64,000 nt of DNA, taken from contig QHYM01000099.1 of the NCBI GenBank assembly GCA_003223295.1, positions 1 to 64,000 of the forward strand, in the 5' to 3' direction. Below are positions 1-12,044 of this stretch, piece after piece. Below the pieces are notes generated by a model. It did not search any database, had not been told where the DNA came from, and worked only from the letters and a program-made list of their open reading frames with translations. Both the position numbers and the translations under genes were made by a program. The DNA is from Acidobacteriota bacterium. GTDB lineage: Bacteria; Acidobacteriota; Terriglobia; Acidiferrales; UBA7541. How positions within the stretch are numbered: position 1 is the stretch's first letter; every line of letters begins with the position of its first letter.

Positions 1-29
1 TTGCGGAAAGCTTTTGAGGAGAGGAAACC

Positions 30-572
30 ATGAGGAGACAATTTGCGTTTCTGGGGGCCGGCTGCCTGACGCTGGGCCTGATGGCTTTGTTGGGGTCAGC
101 GCAGGCAGACAAGAGCTCGAGGCCAAGTCCGCCGGCAAAGGCTAGTTGCTCCCTGCCGGATGGCAAGACGATTACCGTTGACTATTCCAGTCCGCGCGCC
201 AAGGGGCGGAAGGTTTTTGGCGGCCTGGTACCCTATGGCCAAGTATGGCGGGCAGGGGCCAATGAGGCGACGACATTTGTCACCACAGCGGACGTGATGG
301 TTGGGGGCAGCCACATCCCGGCGGGCAGCTACACACTCTTTACGATTCCCAACAAGGACAACTGGACGCTGATCATCAGCAAGAAAACTGGAGAGTGGGG
401 CATTCCCTACCCCGGCGCGGACCAGGATCTCGTTCGCGTGGACATGAAGGTTTCGGCCACCTCCTCGCCGGTCGAGAACTTCACGATTGCGTTCGACAAA
501 GCGGCGTCCGGATGCACGCTACGAATGGAATGGGAAACATCAAGGGCCACCGTGGATATTTCGAAAATGTAG
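30..572 (+). CDS. DUF2911 family secreted protein
   Basis: Signal peptide followed by DUF2911-like core (YSSPRAKGRKVFGGLVPYGQVWRAGANEATTF...IPAGSYTLFTIP). Confidence 0.85.
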   Translation: MRRQFAFLGAGCLTLGLMALLGSAQADKSSRPSPPAKASCSLPDGKTITVDYSSPRAKGRKVFGGLVPYGQVWRAGANEATTFVTTADVMVGGSHIPAGSYTLFTIPNKDNWTLIISKKTGEWGIPYPGADQDLVRVDMKVSATSSPVENFTIAFDKAASGCTLRMEWETSRATVDISKM

Positions 573-664
573 GGTTCCCGTTTTTGAATTCCAAAAAGGG
601 TGCGGCTTGCGATTTGCGGACCGCACCCTTTTCGCTTTTGCTGCGGCCCAGGGGACGGAAAGAC

Positions 665-1627
665 CTAGACTCGCTGCGGCAGGCGAGCCATGCCGCGGTC
701 TACAAGCATCACCGCACTGACGACCATAGCCGCCGAGAGAAACACGTTGAGCGTGACGGCTTCCCCGGCGAGAAGCCAGCCCAAGAACACGGCCACGATC
801 GGGTTGATGTAGGTGTGCGTGGCGACCAGCGTTGGAGAGTAATGTTCCATGAGCCAATTGTAGGCGGTGAAGGCTACGACCGAACCAAAAACAATCAGAT
901 AGCCGAGAGATAGCCACGAACGCAAGGTGACGGATGAGAAGGAAAATCCTCGATATTCTCGAGCCACTGTGCCCACCAGGAGCAATTGAGCAGAACCTGC
1001 CAGCAGCGAGAGGGCCGATAAGAGAAGCGGATTCCCCGAGAGGTGGGATCGACGCGAATAGACAACCCCCACTCCCCAGGAAAGCGCACCTACAACTACG
1101 GCGAGCGACCCAACGAATACGCCCGGACCGGAAGCTAGTGCGCTTCTTCCCATTAGGAGACCCACGCCACCAAGACCCAGAAATATTCCGGCTAATAGGG
1201 TACCGTTCCAGTGCCATTGTTTCGCGGCGACAGCAGAGAACAAGAATACCCAAATCGGCTCGCTGGCAATCAACAGCGATGCCAAACCGGAAGGAACCTT
1301 TTGTTCGGCCCAATGCAGCGTGCCGTGCCCCATCAGGAAGAAGAATGCGCCAATAATGAGGCTAGCGCGGATCTGCGCCCAGGTGGGGCGCAAGCGCTTG
1401 GCGAGGCACCAGAAAAGAAGAATGGTGCCCGCGGTGAGATGGCGGATGCCCGCCGTATAGAGCGGAGGAATGCTTTCAACGGCGTAGCGAATGGCCAGGT
1501 ACGTGGAGCCCCAGATCAGATAGATCGATAGAAACGAAAACACCACGGTGGCGCGATTCAACCGGGGGCGGACGGACTTCGCGGAGCCCAAGACTTCTTC
1601 GACGGTGGCGACGGATTTCGTAGACAT
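665..1627 (-). CDS. DMT superfamily (EamA-type) transporter
   Basis: About 10 hydrophobic segments, EamA repeats (YLIWGSTYLAIRYAVESIPP...GALSWGVGVVYSRR); internal ATG (MSTKS) chosen as likely start, longer ORF begins at 1651. Confidence 0.85.
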   Translation of the reverse strand: MSTKSVATVEEVLGSAKSVRPRLNRATVVFSFLSIYLIWGSTYLAIRYAVESIPPLYTAGIRHLTAGTILLFWCLAKRLRPTWAQIRASLIIGAFFFLMGHGTLHWAEQKVPSGLASLLIASEPIWVFLFSAVAAKQWHWNGTLLAGIFLGLGGVGLLMGRSALASGPGVFVGSLAVVVGALSWGVGVVYSRRSHLSGNPLLLSALSLLAGSAQLLLVGTVAREYRGFSFSSVTLRSWLSLGYLIVFGSVVAFTAYNWLMEHYSPTLVATHTYINPIVAVFLGWLLAGEAVTLNVFLSAAMVVSAVMLVDRGMARLPQRV

Positions 1628-1707
1628 AAGGTCAATCAGGAAACGCGGCAAAAGCGAATAAAAGAACCGCCAAAACTGTCTTGCTGTAATGCTCTATTTC
1701 TGCTATA

Positions 1708-1743
1708 CTCATTACATCACTCTAGATGATTCCATGTAACGAG
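1708..1743. promoter_or_regulatory. Inverted repeat CTCATTACAT-N16-ATGTAACGAG in the EamA/CGNR divergent intergenic region, overlapping a TTGCTG-N17-TATACT promoter
   Basis: Arms 1708-1717 and 1734-1743 are 9/10 complementary; -10 TATACT at 1704-1709, -35 TTGCTG at 1681-1686. Confidence 0.6.
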
Positions 1744-1766
1744 TCAAGCTAAATTAACCCATTACC

Positions 1767-2339
1767 GTGCCAGTCACAAGCGACATCTTCTATTCCAAAG
1801 GGTACGGCCAAGTGGCCCCCTGGGTGGACCTCGCCAACAGCGAGGAATGGGACGGCTTCGGCAAGCTGACCGACCACCTCGTCAACCCGCTGTGGCTAGC
1901 CGCATTCCTGAAGCACTGGAAACTCCGTCCCGTTCCGCGACCAAGCATCCCGGTTAGAGAGCTGAAGCGCCTGCGCATCTTATTGCGATCTGCAGCTGAG
2001 CGATTCGCAGCAGGGCGTAGACTTCCCCATGCGGACCTGGCCAAGCTCAACGCCGCCTTGAATGTACCGGCGCGCCAGCAGTTCGTCGAGAACCAAAATG
2101 GGTTTCGCGCAGAGCTGGTTCCGTTGAAGCGCGATGGCAGGTGGCTGCTTGCACGGGTTGCCGCTTCGCTGGGAGAAATGCTTACGAATGGCGTAGTGCG
2201 GCGGATCAAGACTTGCGCGAATTCCGGCTGCCGCTGGGTATTCTTCGATAAGACCAAGGCTAGGACAAAACGCTGGTGCAACGACAGAACGTGCGGCAAC
2301 CGGGCGCGCGTACGGCGGGCAAGAGCGGCGCAGCGCTAG
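1767..2339 (+). CDS. CGNR zinc finger (ABATE domain) putative transcriptional regulator
   Basis: C-terminal [35 protein letters not shown], diagnostic of CGNR zinc fingers; GTG start. Confidence 0.88.
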   Translation: MPVTSDIFYSKGYGQVAPWVDLANSEEWDGFGKLTDHLVNPLWLAAFLKHWKLRPVPRPSIPVRELKRLRILLRSAAERFAAGRRLPHADLAKLNAALNVPARQQFVENQNGFRAELVPLKRDGRWLLARVAASLGEMLTNGVVRRIKTCANSGCRWVFFDKTKARTKRWCNDRTCGNRARVRRARAAQR

Positions 2340-2956
2340 GAGTTTTTCGGCCTCACGAGGGCAAGAAACTCGTCGCGCGTCTGTTTGTTGTGGCGGAATG
2401 CGCCGAGCATCGAGCTAGTCACGGCTTGGCCACACTGTTTTTCCACACCGCGCATTTGCATGCACAAATGGCGAGCCTCGATGATGACGCCCACTCCCTG
2501 CGGAGCAAGTTTTTCCTGAATGGCTTCCGCGATCTGGCTGGTCAAGCGCTCCTGAATCTGTAGGCGCCGGGCGTACATATTCACGAGGCGGGCGATCTTG
2601 CTGAGGCCGAGGACACGCTTGTCCGGCAGATAGGCGACGTGCGCTTTGCCGAAGAACGGCAAGAGATGATGCTCGCAGAGGCTGAAGAACTCGATGTCCT
2701 TGACGATGACCATCTCGTCGTACGCCACGCTGAACGTCGCTCCATTGAGGACGTGATCGATGTTCTGGTGATAGCCGCTGGTGAGGAATTTGAAGGCCTT
2801 TTCAAAGCGCTCCGGCGTTTTGCGCAGACCTTCGCGATTGGGATCTTCGCCGATGATCTTGATCAACTCGCGGACGTGGCAGGCGATGGTGCGCGCGTCG
2901 AGCTCCTTGCGCTCATTCCTGTCATTCAGCAGGATTTCTTCCGTTGGCTTGGTCAC
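2336..2956 (-). CDS. folE: GTP cyclohydrolase I
   Basis: [50 protein letters not shown] motif. Confidence 0.95.
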   Translation of the reverse strand: MTKPTEEILLNDRNERKELDARTIACHVRELIKIIGEDPNREGLRKTPERFEKAFKFLTSGYHQNIDHVLNGATFSVAYDEMVIVKDIEFFSLCEHHLLPFFGKAHVAYLPDKRVLGLSKIARLVNMYARRLQIQERLTSQIAEAIQEKLAPQGVGVIIEARHLCMQMRGVEKQCGQAVTSSMLGAFRHNKQTRDEFLALVRPKNS

Positions 2957-3393
2957 GAGCGATTTCCCTCCGTGTTCCCTGCATATTCAAAGCTGTTATT
3001 GCCTGTTTCTTGGATGCGCACGCGTTCGAGTTTGGCATGGGGAAAATCCTGCAGGCGACGAAAGATTTCGATGCACAGATTTTCCGTGGTGGGGACGGTA
3101 TCGCGAAACGCGGCAACGTCTTCGTTGAGCGAGCGGTGGTCGAATTCTTCGAGCACCTGCCGTTCGACGAAGGCGTCCAAGTCCGCCAGGTTGGCAATCA
3201 TGCCCGTGGCGGGATCGATCTTTCCTGAGAGGCTGACCTCTAGAACGTAGTTATGGCCGTGCCCGTAAGGATTATTGCATTTGCCGAAGACGCGATAATT
3301 CTCCTCTTCACTCAGCTCCGGGGTGTGCAGCCGGTGCGAGGCGGCAAACTGGTAGCGACGACCAAGTTCGACGTGGAGCGAATCATTTTTCAT
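2953..3393 (-). CDS. 6-pyruvoyl-tetrahydropterin synthase / QueD family protein (paralogue 1)
   Basis: [18 protein letters not shown]; overlaps folE start by 4 nt. Confidence 0.9.
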   Translation of the reverse strand: MKNDSLHVELGRRYQFAASHRLHTPELSEEENYRVFGKCNNPYGHGHNYVLEVSLSGKIDPATGMIANLADLDAFVERQVLEEFDHRSLNEDVAAFRDTVPTTENLCIEIFRRLQDFPHAKLERVRIQETGNNSFEYAGNTEGNRS

Positions 3394-3409
3394 GACAATA
3401 TCTAGATCC

Positions 3410-3850
3410 TTAATTCCCTGCCCTGCTCACGCCATTGCGATAGCAATCGGCGAAAAGATCCGGCGATTCATAGAGACGGACCCGGTGCAACTTTCCTTGG
3501 GTGATGCGCGGCTCGAGCAATTGCCAAATCACGCGCGCAATGTTTTCGCAAGTGGGAATCTGGCCCGCCAGTTCCGGCACCTCGTAATTCAAATGGCGGT
3601 GATCCATGCGTCGCATCACTTCCCGCTCAAGGATATCTTTTAATTCTTTTAGGTCCAGCACCATGCCGGTCACGGGATCCGGCTCCCCCGCCACGGAGAC
3701 TTCCAGCGTGTAGTTGTGCCCGTGGCCATGAGGGTTGTTGCACTTCCCAAAAATTCGACGGTTCTCCTCGGTCGAAAGATTCGGGTTGTGATAGAGGTGC
3801 GAAGCCGAAAACTCGATTTTTCGCGTGAGAAGGACCATAGGCATAGCCAC
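3410..3850 (-). CDS. 6-pyruvoyl-tetrahydropterin synthase / QueD family protein (paralogue 2)
   Basis: FGKCNNPHGHGHNYTLEV; clear paralogue of the neighbouring ORF. Confidence 0.9.
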   Translation of the reverse strand: MAMPMVLLTRKIEFSASHLYHNPNLSTEENRRIFGKCNNPHGHGHNYTLEVSVAGEPDPVTGMVLDLKELKDILEREVMRRMDHRHLNYEVPELAGQIPTCENIARVIWQLLEPRITQGKLHRVRLYESPDLFADCYRNGVSRAGN

Positions 3851-3853
3851 TAG

Positions 3854-4927
3854 TTATTTTACCGATTCCGGGGCGCCAATGGAGTATTCCCTGCCCTTCC
3901 AGGCGATTCTTCCCTTGACGTGGCTCCGGTAAGACGCCCAGAGCACGCCTGCATACAGAAATGCCCCGGGGATGTAATAGAAGATGAAGGAAAACGGATA
4001 ATGGTTACGAGCAAGATCAAGGCCGTAGATGGTTTGGCGGGCAATCAAGAACAAAACGCCGACGAAGATCAACAAGGGGAATTTCAGCCCGAGGAAGATC
4101 AAGAGAAATGGAATCCACGGAAGAGTGGACTCCATTTCGCGGAAGGCCGCCCATGGCGTACCGCCCATCAAGCGATAGAGGTTTTTTTCCCAACCCTCCC
4201 ACATTGCTTTGAACGAAGTGTACATCCGCGTGCGCACGAGCCCTTTGCCAGAACCAAACCAAATGCGATGGCCGGCCTGCTTTACGCGCAGGGCGATGGC
4301 GACGTCTTCCAAAACTTCTCCCGCAACACCACGGTGGCCACCGATGGCGTCGTAGACATCGCGGCGGATCAACAAGAATTGGCCGTTTGCTGCCGCAGTC
4401 GGTGAAGCGGGATCGTTCACCCGGTCATAGGAGAATTTTTTCGCGAGCCGCAGATAGACGAACGGAATAAGCGCTTTTTCGTACCAGGTGCGGCTGATTT
4501 GCTCGGGAGAAAACGAAACCAGCGCGGCCTGCTGCTCGTGGGCAATTCGAAGCGCGCGCGCTGCGGAGTTGGCAGCATGCCTCGCGTCGGCGTCGGTGAA
4601 GAGAAGCCAGCGGCTGGTGGCCTGCTGCACTCCAACCCAAAGAGCATGGTTTTTGCCCACCCAGCCGTCGGGGAGTCCACCCGTTTCGAGCAGGCGCAAG
4701 ACGGGAATTTCTTTCATGGAGTTGCGCACGACGTCCGCGGTGGCGTCCGAAGACTGGTCGTTGACCACGAGGATTTGCGCAATCTCCGGCTGACGCGCCA
4801 GGGACTCGATGCATGTGGCGATGACCACTTCCTCGTTTCGCGCCGGAACGATGGCGGTGACAAAGTCGGGTGCGGGAGCGGCGAGGGGCTGTTCCAGCAC
4901 AGACACGATGGGATTGTCGCTCGGCAT
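3854..4927 (-). CDS. Family 2 glycosyltransferase with C-terminal TM segments (HpnB/CrtQ-like)
   Basis: IVPARNEEVVIATCIESL, LLFTDADARH, GEVLEDVAIALRVKQAGHRIWF; hydrophobic C-terminus. Confidence 0.82.
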   Translation of the reverse strand: MPSDNPIVSVLEQPLAAPAPDFVTAIVPARNEEVVIATCIESLARQPEIAQILVVNDQSSDATADVVRNSMKEIPVLRLLETGGLPDGWVGKNHALWVGVQQATSRWLLFTDADARHAANSAARALRIAHEQQAALVSFSPEQISRTWYEKALIPFVYLRLAKKFSYDRVNDPASPTAAANGQFLLIRRDVYDAIGGHRGVAGEVLEDVAIALRVKQAGHRIWFGSGKGLVRTRMYTSFKAMWEGWEKNLYRLMGGTPWAAFREMESTLPWIPFLLIFLGLKFPLLIFVGVLFLIARQTIYGLDLARNHYPFSFIFYYIPGAFLYAGVLWASYRSHVKGRIAWKGREYSIGAPESVK

Positions 4928-4988
4928 ATTTATTGGATGCGGAAGGGCCGGTTCCGGACCCGAGAATCATGCGATAATACAACACTTA

Positions 4989-5513
4989 ATGGTCATGCTA
5001 AGGAAAATGGTGGCGTGGGGCGTGGTGGGTTTTGCGTGCCTGGTTGTGGTGTTTTTTGCGCGGCCCATGTACCGGCAGGGCGAACCCACGGTGGCGGGCA
5101 GGAAGGCCCCGGACTTCCCAACGGAGATTTGGGGCAAGCCGGGCCATCTCCGGGACCTAAGAGGCAAGATCGTCGTGCTGAATTTTTGGGCTACCTATTG
5201 CGCGCCATGCGTTGAAGAGATGCCCTCGCTCAATAAATTGCAGAAGTATATCGAATCGCGGAACGCGGTCGTGTTAGGCGTGAGCGTGGATGAAGATTCC
5301 GATGCGTACCAAAAATTTATTATGGATGAAGGGATAGCTTTTCCAACTTGCCGTGAGCCGCGCAAACTTTCACTGGACTACGGCTCGCCACTTATACCGG
5401 ACACCTACATCATCGACCGCAACGGAAGAATCGCACGAAAGTTCTACGGTCCTCAACAATGGGACTCGCGGAAAATGCTTGCGTATTTTGACGCCATCCT
5501 GGGGCAAAGCTGA
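4989..5513 (+). CDS. TlpA-like thiol:disulfide redoxin
   Basis: N-terminal TM anchor and WATYCAPCVEEMPSL thioredoxin motif; start placed at ATG 4989 inside the longer ORF. Confidence 0.85.
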   Translation: MVMLRKMVAWGVVGFACLVVVFFARPMYRQGEPTVAGRKAPDFPTEIWGKPGHLRDLRGKIVVLNFWATYCAPCVEEMPSLNKLQKYIESRNAVVLGVSVDEDSDAYQKFIMDEGIAFPTCREPRKLSLDYGSPLIPDTYIIDRNGRIARKFYGPQQWDSRKMLAYFDAILGQS

Positions 5514-5520
5514 GAAAATC

Positions 5521-5611
5521 AGTTTTCAGTACTCAATATTCAGTTCTCAGTCTAGGATTCCAGGGCAAACTCCCTTTTATCTCGCTCGTTTTCCGCTAAG
5601 AACTGAAAACT
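5521..5611. terminator. Inverted-repeat intergenic element between convergent genes (possible bidirectional terminator)
   Basis: AGTTTTCAGT (5521-5530) complementary to ACTGAAAACT (5602-5611). Confidence 0.4.
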
Positions 5612-5612
5612 C

Positions 5613-6866
5613 TTATTCGTAGTGGAGGGCTTCGACGGGGTCGAGCTTGGCGGCTTGCATGGCGGGGAGCCAGCCGCTGATCACGCCCACCAGGACAAGC
5701 ACGATGGTGGAAAGCGCCATGGTGAAAAGAGACAACGTCAGATGAATGTCCACCTTGCCGGATTCGTCTTCGTAGGCGGGCCCGAGAAAGGGCAACGTGC
5801 CGATGGCGGACGTCAGCGCCCAGGAAAGCAGCATCCCAATGACTCCAGCGGCGAGGGTCATAACCAGGGCTTCCAGCAAGAACTGTGAGCGGATATGAGA
5901 CTTCCTGGCGCCCAGCGCGCGGCGGAGACCGATCTCACGGACGCGCTCTTCGACAGAAACCAACATGATGTTCATGACCCCTACGCCGCCGATGCCCAGC
6001 GTCATCGCCCCGATAAAGAAGAGCAGCGCTTCGATGCCAATGGTGATGCCTTCCATGATCGGCTTGAACTCTTCCCTGCCGAACATGGTGATGGCGCGCT
6101 TGTCATTCGGCGAGAAGTGCTGGCGATTAGCGATGGCGGTGCGGAACTGCTGCATCGCCTGAGCTTCAAATACAGGAGCGATCGGCTCGAAGACCATCAC
6201 GCTGGAATACTTGGTGTCCCAAAGATCGTTGGCGGCGGTGTAAGGGATGAAGGCGGATTCGTCGTCGCAATTGAAATAACAACTGTCGGAGAACTTCATG
6301 TCCATGGAGCCGATGACAGTAAACGGCACGCCTTTGATGCGCACGGTCTCGCCGACGGCGGGCTCACCGCTGAAGAGTTTCTTGCGAAGGCGGGCGCCAA
6401 GGAAAACCACGCGGCGGCGTTCGACGATGTCTTCCGGCGTAACCCAACGGCCGTCGGTCGGCACTTCGTTGCGCATTTCGCCGTATTCCGGAAACACGCC
6501 GCGGACGGCGGAACTGGAGAGGCGCTCGCCGTAAGAAACACCCTGGAAGCGAACCGTTTCCCGGGTGACGCGCTTGACCAGCGGCGATTGGGCCTTCACC
6601 CATTCGGCATCTTCTTCCTCGAAGCGGACAGGCTTGCCAGCGCGTTCACCGCCCGCTTGCTCGCTGGTGGTGCCGGGCCAGGCAATGACCGCGCCCTTCC
6701 CGAAAACTTCGAACGTATACATGAGCACACTGCGAAAGCCAGAGCCATAGCTGAGCAAGAGTGTGACCGCGACTATTCCCCACGAAATGCCGGACATCGT
6801 CAGGAAGCTGCGAATGGGGTTGCGGCCAAGGGCGGTCCACGCCTGTTTGAAGATTTCGGTCAGCAT
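5613..6866 (-). CDS. ABC transporter permease (MacB/FtsX type)
   Basis: MLTEIFKQAWTALGRNPIRSFLTMSGISWGIVAVTLL and C-terminal FtsX core; start inferred at internal ATG 6866 overlapping the upstream gene. Confidence 0.88.
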   Translation of the reverse strand: MLTEIFKQAWTALGRNPIRSFLTMSGISWGIVAVTLLLSYGSGFRSVLMYTFEVFGKGAVIAWPGTTSEQAGGERAGKPVRFEEEDAEWVKAQSPLVKRVTRETVRFQGVSYGERLSSSAVRGVFPEYGEMRNEVPTDGRWVTPEDIVERRRVVFLGARLRKKLFSGEPAVGETVRIKGVPFTVIGSMDMKFSDSCYFNCDDESAFIPYTAANDLWDTKYSSVMVFEPIAPVFEAQAMQQFRTAIANRQHFSPNDKRAITMFGREEFKPIMEGITIGIEALLFFIGAMTLGIGGVGVMNIMLVSVEERVREIGLRRALGARKSHIRSQFLLEALVMTLAAGVIGMLLSWALTSAIGTLPFLGPAYEDESGKVDIHLTLSLFTMALSTIVLVLVGVISGWLPAMQAAKLDPVEALHYE

Positions 6867-8122
6867 CAGCCACCTGCCTCGAAGCGGAGAGCCTCGATCG
6901 GGTCGACGGAGGCGGCGCGGTTTGCCGGATAGAGGGCCGAGAGAATGGAAATCACGCCGAGCAGCAAGATGGACATGACGGCGATTTTCCAACTCGTGAG
7001 CATGCCGGTGAAAAATGGAGGCATGGGCGCCAAGTTGACCAGGCCGCAGAAGCCGTAAGAGAGGATCAGGCCGACGCCACCGCTGATGCCAACAACGAAA
7101 ATTGTTTCCAGGAAAAACTGGCGCAGGATGGAGCGGCGGGTGGCGCCAAGGGCCATGCGCACGCCGATTTCGCGCGTGCGTTCGCGAACGCTGACGAGCA
7201 TGACGTTCATGACGCTAAGCCCACCCAGGAAAAGTGTGGCGATACCGACGGCGCCCATGAAAATTTCCATTCCCACAATGATCAAGCGATTGGCCTGAGC
7301 GTTCTTCACGGTGTCCCAAATACTGGCGGCTTCTTCGTCGCGTGGATCGAAATTGTGCAAACGCCCAAGCGTGCGGCGAATCTGGTGGACACAGTCCACG
7401 TGGGTTTCAAGCGACCAAGGGGCGACAAGAAGACGGTCCACGCTGTGCTCGATGGCCGGGGGCTTGTTGGGAAAATCGCGGCGCATGGAATTGAAGGGGA
7501 TGAAAATCTTTCGCGTATCGAATCCGTCGTAGCTGGAGTTCTGGTCTTTAGGCTTCATCGCGCCGATAACCACGTAAGGAATGCCGTTCATCCATACGGT
7601 TTGGCCCATCGGATCGCGCTCGGCGAATAGCTGCTTCTTGGTATCGCTGCCGAGAAACGCAACATTGCGCGCTTCGGCGTTGTCTTCGTCATTGTAGAAG
7701 CGGCCCTGCGCGGTCGCCACGCTGCGGATTTCAGAGAATGGCGGAAGGGCCCCAACGACTTGAATCGCTCCGCTGTTAAACAAGCTCCGAACCTGAACCT
7801 CGTTGCCGAGCTCCGGCATCACGTACTTGCAGGCGGGAGCTTCTTTGGCGAGCTGAATGTAATCGTCTTCGAGCCAGCGAACGAGACGCCCCGAGCGCGT
7901 GCCGCCCGCCTGCATGCTGGTGCGGCCAGCGAAAACGATCATGACGTCCTTGCCAAAGGTTTCCTGGTTTTTCTGGATGCCGTCGCCGAGGCCTTCACCG
8001 GCAGCCACCATGATGGTGATGGAAATGATGCCCCAGGCGATGCCGAACATCGTTAGCAGCGTGCGGCGTTTGTGCGCCCAAAGAGTTCCCAGCGTGTCGC
8101 GCAATAGGTCCGTGAAGTTCAT
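6866..8122 (-). CDS. ABC transporter permease (MacB/FtsX type)
   Basis: LGTLWAHKRRTLLTMFGIAWGIISITIMVAAGEG...REIGVRMALGATRRSILRQFFLE. Confidence 0.9.
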   Translation of the reverse strand: MNFTDLLRDTLGTLWAHKRRTLLTMFGIAWGIISITIMVAAGEGLGDGIQKNQETFGKDVMIVFAGRTSMQAGGTRSGRLVRWLEDDYIQLAKEAPACKYVMPELGNEVQVRSLFNSGAIQVVGALPPFSEIRSVATAQGRFYNDEDNAEARNVAFLGSDTKKQLFAERDPMGQTVWMNGIPYVVIGAMKPKDQNSSYDGFDTRKIFIPFNSMRRDFPNKPPAIEHSVDRLLVAPWSLETHVDCVHQIRRTLGRLHNFDPRDEEAASIWDTVKNAQANRLIIVGMEIFMGAVGIATLFLGGLSVMNVMLVSVRERTREIGVRMALGATRRSILRQFFLETIFVVGISGGVGLILSYGFCGLVNLAPMPPFFTGMLTSWKIAVMSILLLGVISILSALYPANRAASVDPIEALRFEAGG

Positions 8123-8140
8123 GGCGCTCCGCCGCCCAAT

Positions 8141-9373
8141 CTATTGCAGAACGACCTGTTGTTTCTCGTTGAGGCCTTCGAGGATTTCCGTCTTCACGCC
8201 GTTCGAAATGCCCAGTTTAACGCTGAGCTTTTTCTTGCCGTTCTCTCCTTTGGCGTCGGGGATTTCGACGGAGGCTTTGCGCTCCTTGTCGTAGATCAGA
8301 GCCGCTTCCGGAATCATGAGCACGTTTTTCTTTTCTTCGAGCAGGATTTCGGCGTTGGCGCTCATGTTGGCTTTAAGCTCGCCGCCGGGGTTGGAGATCG
8401 AGACGCGCACTTCGAACGTCGTCACGTTGTCTTTTTCTTTGCCGAGCGGGGAAATCTTGGTGACCTTGCCGGTAAATTTCTTGTCCTTGAAGGATTCCAC
8501 GACGATGCGCGCGGGCTGGTCCAGATAGACTTTGCCGATGTCGGCTTCGTCGACCTTGCCTTGCACGTACACTTCGCTGACGTCACCAAGGGTCATGATC
8601 AACGTGGCCTGCGATCCCAGTACCAGGATGGAGCTGACCGCATCTCCCACGTTCACGTCGCGCGAAAGAACCAGCCCATCAATCGGGCTGATGATCGTGG
8701 AGTTGCGAAGGTCTTCCTGCGCGTTTTCCAATGAAGCTTTCGCCTGCGCGACTTGCGCCTCGCACTTAGCGATTTCTGCCTGGGAGACCACGAGATTCCG
8801 TTGCGCGCTTACTTGTTTGTTTAGTGCGAGCTGATAATTTTTCTCCGCGTCTTCCACGAGGCTCTTGGACATGACGCCGCCTTTGTACATTTGCTCGGCG
8901 CGCTCCATGGTGAGCTTCAGAAAGGGCACGTCGGGGCCTTCAGCGTCCACTTTGTTGCGCTCCAGAGTGGCTTTCGCCGATTGCAAGGCGGCTTCGGCGG
9001 CTTGCAGATTGGCGCTGAATGCCCGCACTGCGGCTTCGAGCTGCACCTTGTCGAGGTCGGCAAGGATTTGGCCCTGCTTCACGCGGTCGCCATAGTCCAC
9101 GTAAATCTTTTTCACGATACCACTGGCTTTGGATTTCACTTCGACTTTGGAGAGGGGTTGAATTTTGCCCGTGGCCACCACCACGCGGGCCAGGTCGCCG
9201 CGTTCAGCGGCAGCCAGCTTGGAGGGGTCAACGGCGCGGTTGGGACTCAGGGCCGCCTTCACCCCGTAGCCACCAGCTCCCAAGACGAGAAGGGCCGTGG
9301 CCGCCCAGATGATGCGCCGGCGGCGTTTCTTGCCATTCTTGCCGTTTGCTAAGCCATTGCCATTACTAGACAT
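8141..9373 (-). CDS. Efflux periplasmic adaptor subunit (MacA/HlyD family)
   Basis: N-terminal TM, lipoyl/barrel-sandwich (GKIQPLSKVEVKSKASGIVKKIYVDYGDRVKQGQILADLD), coiled coil, SPIDGLVLSRDVNVGDAV. Confidence 0.9.
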   Translation of the reverse strand: MSSNGNGLANGKNGKKRRRRIIWAATALLVLGAGGYGVKAALSPNRAVDPSKLAAAERGDLARVVVATGKIQPLSKVEVKSKASGIVKKIYVDYGDRVKQGQILADLDKVQLEAAVRAFSANLQAAEAALQSAKATLERNKVDAEGPDVPFLKLTMERAEQMYKGGVMSKSLVEDAEKNYQLALNKQVSAQRNLVVSQAEIAKCEAQVAQAKASLENAQEDLRNSTIISPIDGLVLSRDVNVGDAVSSILVLGSQATLIMTLGDVSEVYVQGKVDEADIGKVYLDQPARIVVESFKDKKFTGKVTKISPLGKEKDNVTTFEVRVSISNPGGELKANMSANAEILLEEKKNVLMIPEAALIYDKERKASVEIPDAKGENGKKKLSVKLGISNGVKTEILEGLNEKQQVVLQ

Positions 9374-9518
9374 ACAGCACCCCCGCTCTATTTTCAGGTG
9401 TTACAGGGCTTTCCTAATGAAGTACGAAAGACTTCGGGAAAAGTTCCCTCGGTTTATAGACGATGAGAGAGGCCTTTGGTCAGGCCGGAAACGATGGTTT
9501 GTCGGGCGCGGGACAGTT

Positions 9519-11972
<2,454 letters not shown>

Positions 11973-12044
11973 TGCACTATATTAGATGATTTGAGGTTAC
12001 ATCCGAATTCATCAGGATTTCGCCGCTGCTGCTATAATCCCCGC

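Noticed and set aside
395-913. 172-aa ORF overlapping the DUF2911 gene and the EamA transporter 3' end
   Set aside because: Out of frame with both identified genes and spans their convergent junction; no domain support.
5895-6932. 345-aa plus-strand ORF and many similar long ORFs antisense to genes (e.g. 22734-23804, 31763-33139, 39500-40504, 41002-42081, 42488-43786, 55448-56563, 59536-60468)
   Set aside because: All lie opposite well-identified genes, have low-complexity Arg/His/Gly-rich translations with no recognisable domains, and are typical shadow ORFs of GC-rich coding DNA.
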